Assembly: GCA_947632615.1 (NCBI GenBank)
Contig: CANRPW010000005.1
Span: forward strand, 1 to 64,000
Direction of reading: 5' to 3'
DNA from: an uncultured Clostridia bacterium
GTDB lineage: Bacteria; Bacillota; Clostridia; Lachnospirales; CAG-274
DNA length: 64,000 nt
The translations under genes and the position numbers were made by a program. The notes under the pieces are model-generated. The model was not told the DNA's origin and searched no databases. It worked only from the letters and a program-made list of their open reading frames with translations. Positions 18,108 to 26,234 of the stretch are shown here, one piece after another (the first letter of the stretch is position 1; each line of letters begins with the position of its first letter).

Positions 18108-19959
18108 ACCAACATCTCAGCTCCCTTTCATCTGTGACTTTAAGCTCGAATATCTGACTCTTAGGCAGTGACAGCGACGTAAGACTTTCTCTGTTGTCTA
18201 TAAACACAGGCACATATATGCCAAAATAGTCGGAAAGTCCCTTTATAAGCTCCAGCCCCGCCTCTGTTTTTCCTCCACGATTAAGGTCCGCATACCCAAC
18301 CCCGTCTATTTCGGCTATGCAGCAATTTTCGCTTCCGCCCTTTATAAAATCTCTGTACATTTTAAAATACACCCTTTCAAAATGGGAGTTTATTTTTAAA
18401 GAGCTGTACTCCATAGTCCTTTTAATAAGCTCGTCAAGCAGGCTGTCACGATATTTAAGCTCCTTGAGCTTGTTTTTAAGTCCTTTTTCTTCCCCGTCCA
18501 GCTCACTAAGCCTTTTTTTCGCATTTATGTTTGCAATGACCTTGTTTTTTGCCTCGTAGAGGGTTTCAAGCCTTTCGTTCAGGTTTGAAATATAGTCTTC
18601 AAGTCTGCCAACCTCATCTGTCAAAGGAGCAATACGGAGTTTAAGCTGATCTATAGACTTGTCGACCTCCCCTTTTTCATACCTTACAGGCTGCACCTTG
18701 GCAAGCGCCCCGCTTATATGCGAAGCCTCGTCCTTCAGCTTATTTATATGATGTGAATTTTTCTCCAGCTCGTCCTTTAAAGAGCTTATTTCAAATAATA
18801 TAAGCTCATATTTGCCATACATAGCCTCAAGCTCAGCCTTTTTTTCTTCAGCCATCTTTTCAACCATAGCATTTATCTGCCCTTTTTTTAGCTTGTTGCC
18901 GCAAAGAGAGCAATACTCGCTTACCTTAATTTCGGCATTTTCTCTTTCGGCAATTTTCACATCCAGCTCCTCCGCCCTTCTGTTAGCCCGAGTCAGCGTA
19001 TTTTCAAGCTTTTTAGCCTCGTCAGATAAATGTTTGATTTCTGAATTTTTATCTCTCAGCTGTCTTTCAAGCTCGCATAACTTGTTTTTTGTTTCAAGCT
19101 CCTTTTCCTTAAGCCTTAGCAGTGTCTTTTGTCTTATGCCCTCTAAGCGGGATAGCTCCCGAATATCTGCGTTAGGCTTTTTCTTTACGGCTATAAGGTT
19201 CTGAGCTTCTTTTATTTCTTCTTTTATGCCCTTTATTTTTATGTCTATTTCCTCAATATCTCCCTCCTCCCCTATATTAAGAAGCACCTCTCCCCTCTTT
19301 ACGGGTATTTCTTCAATAGCTGATTTTATTTCACCTATTTCCATAGCCAACCTGGGCTTAAGCTCCTCAGGCGCAGCCTCATCCAAAAGTCCCACAAGCT
19401 CCTTAAGCCTCTCCGACTCCTCCGCAACAGCCCTGTAGGGCGCTGCGGGACTAAGCCTGTTAAGTATCTGCCTTAGCCTTCCCCAAGGTATAAATTCCAT
19501 AGCGCAGGGATTAGTAAGTATTTTAAAAATATCTGTTTCGCAAATATCTTCAATAACCTCTGCATATTCCTCTTTATTAACTGCCCTGTCGTTTACCCAT
19601 CTTTTTATTTCAAAGCCCTTAAATTTAGGTATTCTTTCAGAATGATCCCACCTTTTTGACATCTTCACACAGAGCCTAAGCTCACATCCGTCTATATCAA
19701 ATACTCCCTCCACATAAGGGTCGCCGCTGTCGTCTGCGGGATAAGCCTTAAAATCCGGTCGGTCTGATGAGTTTCTGCCAAAAAGCAAAAAGCAATAAGC
19801 ATCAAAAACGCAGGTTTTGCCTGTGGCATTTCTGCCGCTTATATAATTATGTTCACCGGGGCTTAAATCAAAGCTTTTTATTCCCTTAAAATTCCTGATC
19901 GAAAACTGCTTAAGAAATAATTTTATAAAAATTCCCCCTATATAAATATATTGTTTCAT
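18100..19959 (-). CDS. SMC/Rad50-like AAA ATPase, phage type
   Basis: 619-residue ABC-type ATPase of the SbcC/Rad50/SMC group. Residues about 18-50 carry FSIRNFKGIKSFDL and the Walker A GRNATGKT; the middle (about 215-530) is a long coiled coil interrupted near 355 by a zinc-hook-like C-X-X-C (YCSLCGNK); the C-terminus has FIDNRESLT in the Walker B region. Such proteins occur in Firmicutes phages next to recombination genes. The ATG at 19959 has AAAGG in front, but the family-like start is at residue 12, where an ATA codon follows a GGGGGA site. Role in DNA ends or recombination is inferred. Confidence 0.75.
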   Translation of the reverse strand: MKQYIYIGGIFIKLFLKQFSIRNFKGIKSFDLSPGEHNYISGRNATGKTCVFDAYCFLLFGRNSSDRPDFKAYPADDSGDPYVEGVFDIDGCELRLCVKMSKRWDHSERIPKFKGFEIKRWVNDRAVNKEEYAEVIEDICETDIFKILTNPCAMEFIPWGRLRQILNRLSPAAPYRAVAEESERLKELVGLLDEAAPEELKPRLAMEIGEIKSAIEEIPVKRGEVLLNIGEEGDIEEIDIKIKGIKEEIKEAQNLIAVKKKPNADIRELSRLEGIRQKTLLRLKEKELETKNKLCELERQLRDKNSEIKHLSDEAKKLENTLTRANRRAEELDVKIAERENAEIKVSEYCSLCGNKLKKGQINAMVEKMAEEKKAELEAMYGKYELILFEISSLKDELEKNSHHINKLKDEASHISGALAKVQPVRYEKGEVDKSIDQLKLRIAPLTDEVGRLEDYISNLNERLETLYEAKNKVIANINAKKRLSELDGEEKGLKNKLKELKYRDSLLDELIKRTMEYSSLKINSHFERVYFKMYRDFIKGGSENCCIAEIDGVGYADLNRGGKTEAGLELIKGLSDYFGIYVPVFIDNRESLTSLSLPKSQIFELKVTDERELRCWYE

Positions 19960-19984
19960 ATATGCAACCTTTTAGCCAAAAAAT

Positions 19985-20039
19985 ATGGTTGCATTTATAC
20001 AACCATACTCAGTGTAACATTCAAATTGTTAAAAGTCAA
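19985..20039 (-). promoter_or_regulatory. Promoter and operator palindrome of the phage-like operon
   Basis: Minus-strand promoter TTGACT (20034-20039), 17-base spacer, TACACT (20011-20016). Just downstream, over the expected transcription start, lies the inverted repeat ATGGTTG/CAACCAT (19985-20006, 8-base centre). A further half site GGTTGCATA overlaps the ribosome site of the ATPase gene. This is a typical layout for repressor control; the repressor is not identified. Confidence 0.6.
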
Positions 20040-20116
20040 CACAATTACCATAATATGTCAGTAGTTTTTGTTTCCATTTATCACCTGATTTCTCACTTTA
20101 AATGCTAAAATCTACT

Positions 20117-21220
20117 CTATTCGGGAATTATTATAACGCTTCCCTTAATAAGCCCCTCAGGCGAAGCTATATTATTTGCCTGCATTATATCGTCTACCCT
20201 CTCCTCTGTGCCATAAAAATTTTTTGATATGCCAATAAGCGTATCCCCCGTCTTTACAGTATATGTTTTATACTTTTTTTCTGCCTGCTTGTTTTCACTT
20301 TCGCCCTCCGTTTCAGCCTCCTCTATAGCTTGGGCTTCACTCACGGCAGAAACACCTTCCTCCTTGGCATTTGCCGAAGCAAAAACAGCCTTTGTCTCGG
20401 AAAAATCCTCCTGCAAAAGCAAATAGTTTTCACCCAATGAGTTTACCTGCTTTTCAAGATACTCTATGCGTGAATTGCTTTTTAACAAACCTCCGCCTAT
20501 TATAAGAGTAACAAACAAAAGAGCAAAGCTAATACCGCCCAGAAGGTTTACCAGCTTGTTGGGGTCTTTTAGGGTAAAATCCGGTTTTTTCACAGGCACT
20601 TCTTTTCTTAGCTTTTTATTTATATAGCTGTCAACATTCTCCGTGAGATTTTCCTTGGGTTGTTCTACCGACATCCTTTTTTTACATTCAAGCAGATATT
20701 CGTGCATTGGCTCATTTTTGTCATAATATATAAAATATCCGTTTATGGGCTTAAGCTCCATACTGTTTGGCTTTCGCCTGTAAAATGCACATGACTTGTC
20801 CAAAGGGTCGGTTATGTACAAAACATGATGGTCTTCCGTAAATGTGTTTATGTGATAGGTTATGTGGGCTTCGTTTAAAAAATCTCCATACCCCGGCTGA
20901 ACATAAGCCCACCCTTCTATGTCAAGACCTGCAAAGAATTTTTCCTTTACATCTTCAATATGCTTATGGCTTTTGTCTGAAAAAATCTTTATGCCGTCGC
21001 TATCATCTAAGTCAATGCCCTCTATGGCACCGCTTATAAATAATACATCCTCATCTTCCTCTTTTTTGAGCTTGCCCAAAAGCACAAAAACAAGCTCTTC
21101 ACAGACAAACCTATCCTCCATATATTTAATAAATGTCATCACATAGTCTTCAATATAAATTTTAGAGCCTTTGCTTATTGTGCCTATCTGCTTTATGTTA
21201 GTCTGTAAATCATTTTCCAT
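20117..21220 (-). CDS. Membrane protein with inactive JAMM/MPN domain and LysM
   Basis: 367 residues. The first ~170 residues look like a JAMM/MPN isopeptidase fold: VLLGKL near residue 48, and GWAYVQPGYGDFLNEAH at about 103-119, which lines up with the GW-H-S/T-HPG...S..D metal motif. The two histidines are replaced by Tyr and Gln and the Ser/Asp by Asn/His, so it should be inactive. Then comes a charged linker, one membrane helix (about 224-247), a short coiled coil, a Glu/Ala-rich stretch and a C-terminal LysM (about 320-366, YTVKTGDTLIGISK). This suggests a cytoplasmic sensor or binding domain tethered to peptidoglycan outside. ATG at 21220 follows GAGGTG; an in-frame GTG lies 9 bases upstream. 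Confidence 0.7.
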   Translation of the reverse strand: MENDLQTNIKQIGTISKGSKIYIEDYVMTFIKYMEDRFVCEELVFVLLGKLKKEEDEDVLFISGAIEGIDLDDSDGIKIFSDKSHKHIEDVKEKFFAGLDIEGWAYVQPGYGDFLNEAHITYHINTFTEDHHVLYITDPLDKSCAFYRRKPNSMELKPINGYFIYYDKNEPMHEYLLECKKRMSVEQPKENLTENVDSYINKKLRKEVPVKKPDFTLKDPNKLVNLLGGISFALLFVTLIIGGGLLKSNSRIEYLEKQVNSLGENYLLLQEDFSETKAVFASANAKEEGVSAVSEAQAIEEAETEGESENKQAEKKYKTYTVKTGDTLIGISKNFYGTEERVDDIMQANNIASPEGLIKGSVIIIPE

Positions 21221-21251
21221 TAATTTCACCTCATCTTTAGTTTTTATTAAT

Positions 21252-21281
21252 ATAACACAAACCCTATATGTAAATTGTCAA
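21252..21281 (-). promoter_or_regulatory. Putative promoter of the JAMM-LysM protein gene
   Basis: Minus-strand TTGACA (21276-21281), 18-base spacer, TGTTAT (21252-21257), about 32 bases before the start codon. Confidence 0.55.
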
Positions 21282-21331
21282 AAACAGTTTTCCATTATAA
21301 TTTTTAATCGACTTATATTACCAAATTAAGA

Positions 21332-21360
21332 TTGAAATATACCCTTATGTGCAATATAAT
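21332..21360 (+). promoter_or_regulatory. Promoter of the polysaccharide deacetylase gene, upstream of hairpin B
   Basis: TTGAAA (21332-21337), exact 17-base spacer, TATAAT (21355-21360). The expected start near 21367 places hairpin element B inside the 5' leader of the deacetylase mRNA. Confidence 0.75.
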
Positions 21361-21375
21361 AGATATATAGATTTA

Positions 21376-21541
21376 AGCTGACCGACTTTCGGGGCTGCTC
21401 GGGGCGAGGGAACGGGTGAGCGTGTGGGCGTGACAAAAGGCTCACGGGTGAGCCTTTTGTCACGCCCACACGCTCACCCGTTCCCTCGCCCCGACCCGCG
21501 GGTCGGTCCAAGCCAACCATCTGCGATGGTTGGCTTGGACC
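21376..21541. repeat. Large hairpin element B
   Basis: Tail in reverse orientation at 21376-21399 (GCTGACCGACTTTC...), then a perfect 46-bp core hairpin (21400-21445/21448-21493, 2-base loop), the palindrome GACCCGCGGGTC (21493-21504) and a perfect 16-bp second hairpin (21505-21520/21526-21541). It lies between divergent genes, within the predicted leader of the deacetylase gene, whose ATG is 40 bases further on. Confidence 0.9.
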
Positions 21542-21581
21542 GAGCACACAATTCTTAATCAATACACAAGGAGGTATTTAT

Positions 21582-22385
21582 ATGATAAACTTTGACAGAT
21601 TTCCAAACAACACAAGAAAAGCCCTTACAATGAGCTATGACGACGGAAAAACACCCGACAGACGACTTGTTTCAATTTTCAACAAATATGGCATAAGAGG
21701 AACATTTCACATAAATTACGGACTCCTTCCTCGCCCCGAAAGAATAGAAGCAGAAGAGCTTAAGGAGCTTTATAAGGGTCATGAGGTCTCCGCGCATGGT
21801 ATTACTCATCAGTCCCTTTCAATTACACCTAAGGAAAATATGATATATGAAATTATAGAGGACAGAAAGGGTCTCGAAAGCTTAGTAGGCTATCCTGTAA
21901 GAGGTATGTCATATCCCAACGGACTTTATGACGACAGAGTTATAGCCGCACTTAAAGCCTGCGGCATAGAATATTGCAGAGCGGTAGAAACCACCCACGA
22001 CTTTAAAATTCCCGAGGACTTTCTGGTATGGAAAGGCACTTGCCACCATAACCAAAACCTTTTAGAGCTTGGCAAAGCCTTTTTAGAGCAGCCCTATAAA
22101 AACCGTCCTCATTTAATGTATGTGTGGGGGCATAGCTATGAATTTGACAGAGATGACAACTGGGAGCTTATAGAGGACTTCTGTAAAATGATGGCTCACA
22201 AGGACGATATATGGTATTGCACCAATATAGAATTTGTAGACTATGTAAACGCATGGAAAGCTCTCAGATTTTCCGCGGACTGCTCTTTGGTTTATAACCC
22301 TACAGCTATAGACGTATGGATCTCTAAAGACGAAAAGCCTATAGTTATACCCTCGGGATCGACCGTAACTCTTTCCGATAAATAA
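21582..22385 (+). CDS. Polysaccharide deacetylase family protein
   Basis: 267-residue NodB-fold protein without signal peptide, so probably cytoplasmic. Motif 1 is SYDDGK (about residues 18-23), motif 2 the HGITH metal triad (about 73-77), and a third motif SYPNG near 110; an HSYEFD segment near 184 may contribute. The family removes N- or O-acetyl groups from carbohydrates or hydrolyses related C-N bonds; the substrate here is not evident. AGGAGG ribosome site. It is expressed from a promoter separated from the gene by hairpin B. Confidence 0.82.
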   Translation: MINFDRFPNNTRKALTMSYDDGKTPDRRLVSIFNKYGIRGTFHINYGLLPRPERIEAEELKELYKGHEVSAHGITHQSLSITPKENMIYEIIEDRKGLESLVGYPVRGMSYPNGLYDDRVIAALKACGIEYCRAVETTHDFKIPEDFLVWKGTCHHNQNLLELGKAFLEQPYKNRPHLMYVWGHSYEFDRDDNWELIEDFCKMMAHKDDIWYCTNIEFVDYVNAWKALRFSADCSLVYNPTAIDVWISKDEKPIVIPSGSTVTLSDK

Positions 22386-22392
22386 ACCTTGA

Positions 22393-22547
22393 GCCAAACC
22401 CGACTGCGGCACCGCTCGGGGAAGGGTGAGGTCTGCGCTTCGTCAATGGAGCGGACGGGTCCGCTCCATTGACAAAGCGCAGACCTCACCCTTCCCCGAC
22501 CCGCGGGGTGGCATTTTCAAACAGCCTGTGGCTGTTTGAAAATGCCA
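22393..22547. repeat. Large hairpin element C
   Basis: Reverse-oriented tail (22393-22416, containing GACTGCGGC), a 40-bp core hairpin with one C-A mismatch (22417-22456/22459-22498, 2-base loop), linker ACCCGCGGGG and a perfect 18-bp second hairpin (22509-22526/22530-22547, loop TGT). It lies between two plus-strand genes. Confidence 0.9.
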
Positions 22548-22580
22548 CGCAACCTTGTTTATAATAAGGACTGATAATAA

Positions 22581-23627
22581 ATGAACGACATAATTAAATT
22601 AAGAAAAAAACTCCACACCCTTGCAGAACCCTCACGCAAAGAATATAAAACAGCAGAGGCTATAAAAGATTTTCTGCGTAAAAACACATCACTTGAAATA
22701 ACAGAATGTGACGGCTGGTTTTATGCCCTGCATTATGAAGGAGCGAACCTAAAAAACATAGCCTTCAGAGCCGATATGGATGCCATTTACGGCAAAAACG
22801 GCTATTTTCACGGCTGTGGACACGACGGGCACAGCGCAGCCCTTTGCGGGCTTGCTTTAGCCCTCGAGGGAAAAACCACAGGCAAAAACATATACCTTAT
22901 TTTTCAGCTTGCGGAAGAAATAGGCACAGGCGCCAAGCTATGCAGCCGTATCATAAAGGAAAAATACATAGAAAAAATATATGGCTTTCACAATATACCA
23001 GGTTTTAAAGAGGGGGTCATTCTTTTAAAAAAGAATATATTTGCTATGACTTCTGTTGGCATGACAATAAGGCTAAAGGGTCGCCAATGCCACGCAGCCT
23101 ATCCCGAAACAGGCATAAACCCGGCGTATGCAATAGGCGAGCTTATATCATCATTTGAAAATATAAAAGGCAATACAATAATATCTGTTGTCAACATAGA
23201 CTTAGGCAAAAAGAATTTTGGTATATGCCCCGGGGATGGTGAGGTTTCACTTACATTCAGAGCCGAAACCGAAAACGAGCTTATGACATTCAGAAATAAG
23301 CTGAAAGATATTGCAGAAAAAACAGCCGCAAAATATGGTTTAGAGCTAAATATAGATTATTTCGACTTTTTCCCCGAGACTGCCAACAGCGAAAAGTCAT
23401 TTTCAGAGGTGTTAAAGGTTATAGATAATAACTTTGAATATGAAATTCTAAAAGAGCCAATGCGTTGGTCTGAAGATTTCGGATATTACTTAAAGGAATG
23501 TGAAGGAATGTTTTTCGGCATAGGCGACGGCGAAGAATATCCCGGACTTCATACAGAAGAATTTGAATTTAACGACAACATATTAAAAACAGCCATAAAA
23601 CTGTTTTTAAAGCTTACAGAGGTATAA
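22581..23627 (+). CDS. M20 family amidohydrolase/peptidase
   Basis: 348-residue zinc hydrolase of the M20/amidohydrolase type, cytosolic. Metal motifs: ADMDAIYGK near 64-72, CGHDGHSA near 80-87, QLAEEIGTGAK (catalytic Glu pair) near 111, and the C-terminal HTEEFEFN. The central lid domain lies at about 155-260. Relatives remove acyl groups from N-acyl amino acids or cleave small peptides; shorter than typical carboxypeptidases (about 390). AAGGA ribosome site. It is followed 3 bases later by dgt. Confidence 0.82.
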   Translation: MNDIIKLRKKLHTLAEPSRKEYKTAEAIKDFLRKNTSLEITECDGWFYALHYEGANLKNIAFRADMDAIYGKNGYFHGCGHDGHSAALCGLALALEGKTTGKNIYLIFQLAEEIGTGAKLCSRIIKEKYIEKIYGFHNIPGFKEGVILLKKNIFAMTSVGMTIRLKGRQCHAAYPETGINPAYAIGELISSFENIKGNTIISVVNIDLGKKNFGICPGDGEVSLTFRAETENELMTFRNKLKDIAEKTAAKYGLELNIDYFDFFPETANSEKSFSEVLKVIDNNFEYEILKEPMRWSEDFGYYLKECEGMFFGIGDGEEYPGLHTEEFEFNDNILKTAIKLFLKLTEV

Positions 23628-23630
23628 TTT

Positions 23631-24962
23631 ATGGAATGGAAAAAACTTATATGCCCGGAAAGAATAAGAAAAAGCCACCAAACCACCGACGACCTGCGAA
23701 CGGAGTTTGAAAAGGACTATCACCGCATAATAGGCAGCGCCTCATTCAGACGGCTTCAGGATAAAACTCAGGTTTTTCCTTTAGACAAAAGCGATTTCGT
23801 GCGCACAAGGCTTACTCACTCGTTGGAGGTATCATCCTTTGGCAAGTCCTTGGGACAGAGCGTTTCTAAAATAATAATAAGAGATAAAAAGGACGATAGC
23901 TTTCTGTCTGAATACAGCGCACACATTTGTGATATTCTCCAATGTGCAGGCCTTATACATGACATAGGCAATCCTCCGTTTGGTCATTTTGGTGAAGATG
24001 TAATTAAAAATTGGTTCAGAACCAATCTTGCAAACTTTAATTATAAGGGCAAAAGCGTTGCAGAGATATTAAAGCCAGAAATGCTCTCTGACTTTTACAA
24101 TTTTGACGGCAACGCCCAGGGCTTCAGGCTTGTGACAAAGCTCCATCACATTATAGACGAGCACGGCATGAACCTTACCAAAGGACTTTTATCGGCAATT
24201 ATAAAATATCCTTGTTCTTCTTACGAAGCAGACAAGCACAGTCTGGATATACGCAGGAAGAAAACAGGCTATTTTTATGCAGATAAAGACACCTATTACG
24301 AGGTAGACAAAGCCTGCGGCACACAGGGCAGGCGCAATCCCCTTGCGCTTCTTTTAGAAACCGCCGATGATATAGCATATAAAACAGCGGATATTGAGGA
24401 CGCATTTAAAAAGGGACTTATAAGCTTTGAGAGGCTTTGTGAAGAGCTTGGAGATGACGGAGCTGCCTTGCAGCGCTATTACAGAGGAAATGAATATAAC
24501 GCCGTACAGAATTGGCTTATAGAGGTTCAGAGAAATGCTTTAAGAGCAGCTGCCATAAGCTTTGGAGAAAACTATGACGATATTATGTCGGGCAGCTTTA
24601 ACAAAACACTTATAGAGTCGGGAACAATGGCAAAAACTATGGATAGCTTAGACAGCATTGCTTATAGACATGCCTTCACAACCCGTCCTATATACCTTCT
24701 TGAGCTTGGCGGAGAAAGCGTGCTTTCATTCCTGCTTGATAAATTTGTGACCGCCCTTATAGACCCCTCCGAAACAGACAGCATAGGCGAGAGAATTATT
24801 GTTCTTATTTCCGAAAATTATATAAACAGTTATAAGTTCTATTCTAAAGATGCCGACGAAACCTATAAGCTTTATCTGCGGCTTATGCTTGCCATGGATC
24901 ATATAAGCGGTATGACCGATAGCTACGCACAGGGGCTATATAGACAAATGAAGGGCATTTGA
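23631..24962 (+). CDS. dgt: Deoxyguanosinetriphosphate triphosphohydrolase-like protein
   Basis: 443-residue HD-domain enzyme that splits dNTPs into nucleoside and triphosphate, keeping nucleotide pools in check. HD metal motif: RLTHSLEVSSFG (about 64-75), HDIGNPPFGH (about 109-118) and a further DDIAYKTADIED segment near 245. AGAGG ribosome site and a 3-base gap after the M20 gene imply co-transcription. The next promoter overlaps its stop codon. Confidence 0.92.
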   Translation: MEWKKLICPERIRKSHQTTDDLRTEFEKDYHRIIGSASFRRLQDKTQVFPLDKSDFVRTRLTHSLEVSSFGKSLGQSVSKIIIRDKKDDSFLSEYSAHICDILQCAGLIHDIGNPPFGHFGEDVIKNWFRTNLANFNYKGKSVAEILKPEMLSDFYNFDGNAQGFRLVTKLHHIIDEHGMNLTKGLLSAIIKYPCSSYEADKHSLDIRRKKTGYFYADKDTYYEVDKACGTQGRRNPLALLLETADDIAYKTADIEDAFKKGLISFERLCEELGDDGAALQRYYRGNEYNAVQNWLIEVQRNALRAAAISFGENYDDIMSGSFNKTLIESGTMAKTMDSLDSIAYRHAFTTRPIYLLELGGESVLSFLLDKFVTALIDPSETDSIGERIIVLISENYINSYKFYSKDADETYKLYLRLMLAMDHISGMTDSYAQGLYRQMKGI

Positions 24963-24987
24963 CAAACTTTCAAAATTATTATAAAAT
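24959..24987 (+). promoter_or_regulatory. Sigma-A promoter of the Rrf2 regulator operon
   Basis: Consensus TTGACA (24959-24964) overlapping the dgt stop codon, 17-base spacer, TAAAAT (24982-24987), 45 bases before the Rrf2 start. Confidence 0.8.
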
Positions 24988-25032
24988 ATAGTATAACAGT
25001 AGGAAAATGGGGTTTACAAATGAGGTGTGATT

Positions 25033-25470
25033 ATGAGGATTTCTACAAAGGGCAGATATGCCCTCAAGCTAATGCTTGATCTGACTATAAATAATACAGG
25101 AGAGTACATTCCGCTTAAGCAAATAAGCGAAAGACAGAATATATCTGTAAAATATTTGGAGCAAATAATAACAACCCTTGTCAAATCAGGGTATATAAGC
25201 GGTCTGAGAGGCTCTAAGGGCGGCTATAAGCTTTCAAAAAAGCCTAAGGAATTTACTGTTGGCATGATACTCAGAGCCACAGAGGGCAGTTTAGCGCCTG
25301 TAGCTTATCTTGACGGCAGCGAACCGATGCCTGCGGATGAAGCTAACAGTGTCATCACAGACGTCTGGAAGGAGCTTTATGCTGCCATAAACAATGTTGT
25401 CGATAATATCACCCTTGAAGATCTGGCAGAAAGACACAACGAAAAAATGGGCTTTTTCTACAGCATATAA
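25033..25470 (+). CDS. Rrf2 family transcriptional regulator, no cysteines
   Basis: 145-residue winged-helix regulator. The Rrf2 signature is complete: MRISTKGRYALKLMLDL, a helix-turn-helix ISVKYLEQIITTLVKSG, and the wing GLRGSKGGYKLSK. The iron-sulfur ligand cysteines of IscR/NsrR are absent; the protein has no cysteine, so it resembles CymR-type members that act by protein contact or another signal. The ATG at 25033 has GAGGTG; a GTG two codons earlier is less likely. First gene of a unit with the MBL and NUDIX genes. Confidence 0.9.
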   Translation: MRISTKGRYALKLMLDLTINNTGEYIPLKQISERQNISVKYLEQIITTLVKSGYISGLRGSKGGYKLSKKPKEFTVGMILRATEGSLAPVAYLDGSEPMPADEANSVITDVWKELYAAINNVVDNITLEDLAERHNEKMGFFYSI

Positions 25471-25514
25471 TATAAAATAAAGGAGGAAGGGAGCCACTGC
25501 TTCCGCAAAAGCAT

Positions 25515-26219
25515 ATGAAAACCAAAAAAATATTTTCTCTTGCGGCAGTTTTGACCGCAGGACTGCTTGCAGCCTGCAGTCCCACAATAAACGAACCAAA
25601 GACTGAAAACACTAAGGAGAGTGAAAATATGGCAGAGCTTTTATATCAGGGACACGCCAGCTTTAAAATGACCCTATCTACGGGAGAGGTAATATATATC
25701 GACCCGTATGCAGGTGAAGGCTATGACGACCCTGCCAACCTTATTTTAGTAACACATGAACATCCCGATCATAATCAGACAGACATTCCGCCACATGCAG
25801 AAGGCTGCATAATATATCGAAGCTCCGATGCTCTTAAAAAAGGTGTTTATCAGACATTTGATTATGCCGGCATAAAAATCGAGGCTGTTCAGGCATATAA
25901 CAACAACCACCCTAAAAATAAATGTGTAGGCTATATAATTACAGTAAACGGCAAAACCCTATACTTCGCCGGCGACACTTCCACGACTGAGCAAATGGAG
26001 ACATTTGCAGCAAGAGATCTTGACTATGCCTTTTTACCCATTGACGGAAAATACAATATGAATATACCTGAGGCAATAGAGTGCGCTAAACTTATAGGCG
26101 CAAAAAACAATGTGCCCATCCATATGTCACCGGGAGAGCTTTATGATGAAGGCAGATCAGCTCAGTTTACCGCTCCCAATACGCTTATTTTAAAACCCGG
26201 AGACACTATAAGCCTTTAA
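25515..26219 (+). CDS. MBL-fold metallohydrolase lipoprotein (possible second start at 25629)
   Basis: 234 residues. A lipoprotein signal peptide with lipobox LAAC (Cys21) leads into a YtkP/UPF0173-like metallo-beta-lactamase fold: HEHPDHNQ (about 75-82) supplies metal ligands, then AGDTSTT and HMSPGEL near the C-terminus. The AGGAGG site lies 27 bases before the ATG at 25515, with a small hairpin in between, which is unusually far. Inside the gene, AAGGAG at the correct distance precedes ATG 25629 (residue 39), exactly where cytosolic family members begin. Two products, one exported and one cytosolic, are therefore possible. Substrate unknown. Confidence 0.82.
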   Translation: MKTKKIFSLAAVLTAGLLAACSPTINEPKTENTKESENMAELLYQGHASFKMTLSTGEVIYIDPYAGEGYDDPANLILVTHEHPDHNQTDIPPHAEGCIIYRSSDALKKGVYQTFDYAGIKIEAVQAYNNNHPKNKCVGYIITVNGKTLYFAGDTSTTEQMETFAARDLDYAFLPIDGKYNMNIPEAIECAKLIGAKNNVPIHMSPGELYDEGRSAQFTAPNTLILKPGDTISL

Positions 26220-26234
26220 AGCGGAGGTATTATA

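Noticed and set aside
21326-21562. Open reading frames inside GC-rich hairpins (for example 21326-21562, 38601-38825, 29791-30024)
   Set aside because: Frames stay open only because of GC-rich palindromes; no ribosome sites and no recognisable protein features.
22536-22565. TTGAAA-18-TATAAT, with the -35 box inside hairpin C, as promoter of the M20 gene
   Set aside because: The expected start (about 22572) would leave the AAGGA ribosome site mostly outside the transcript, so it is probably chance; the gene may be read from upstream.
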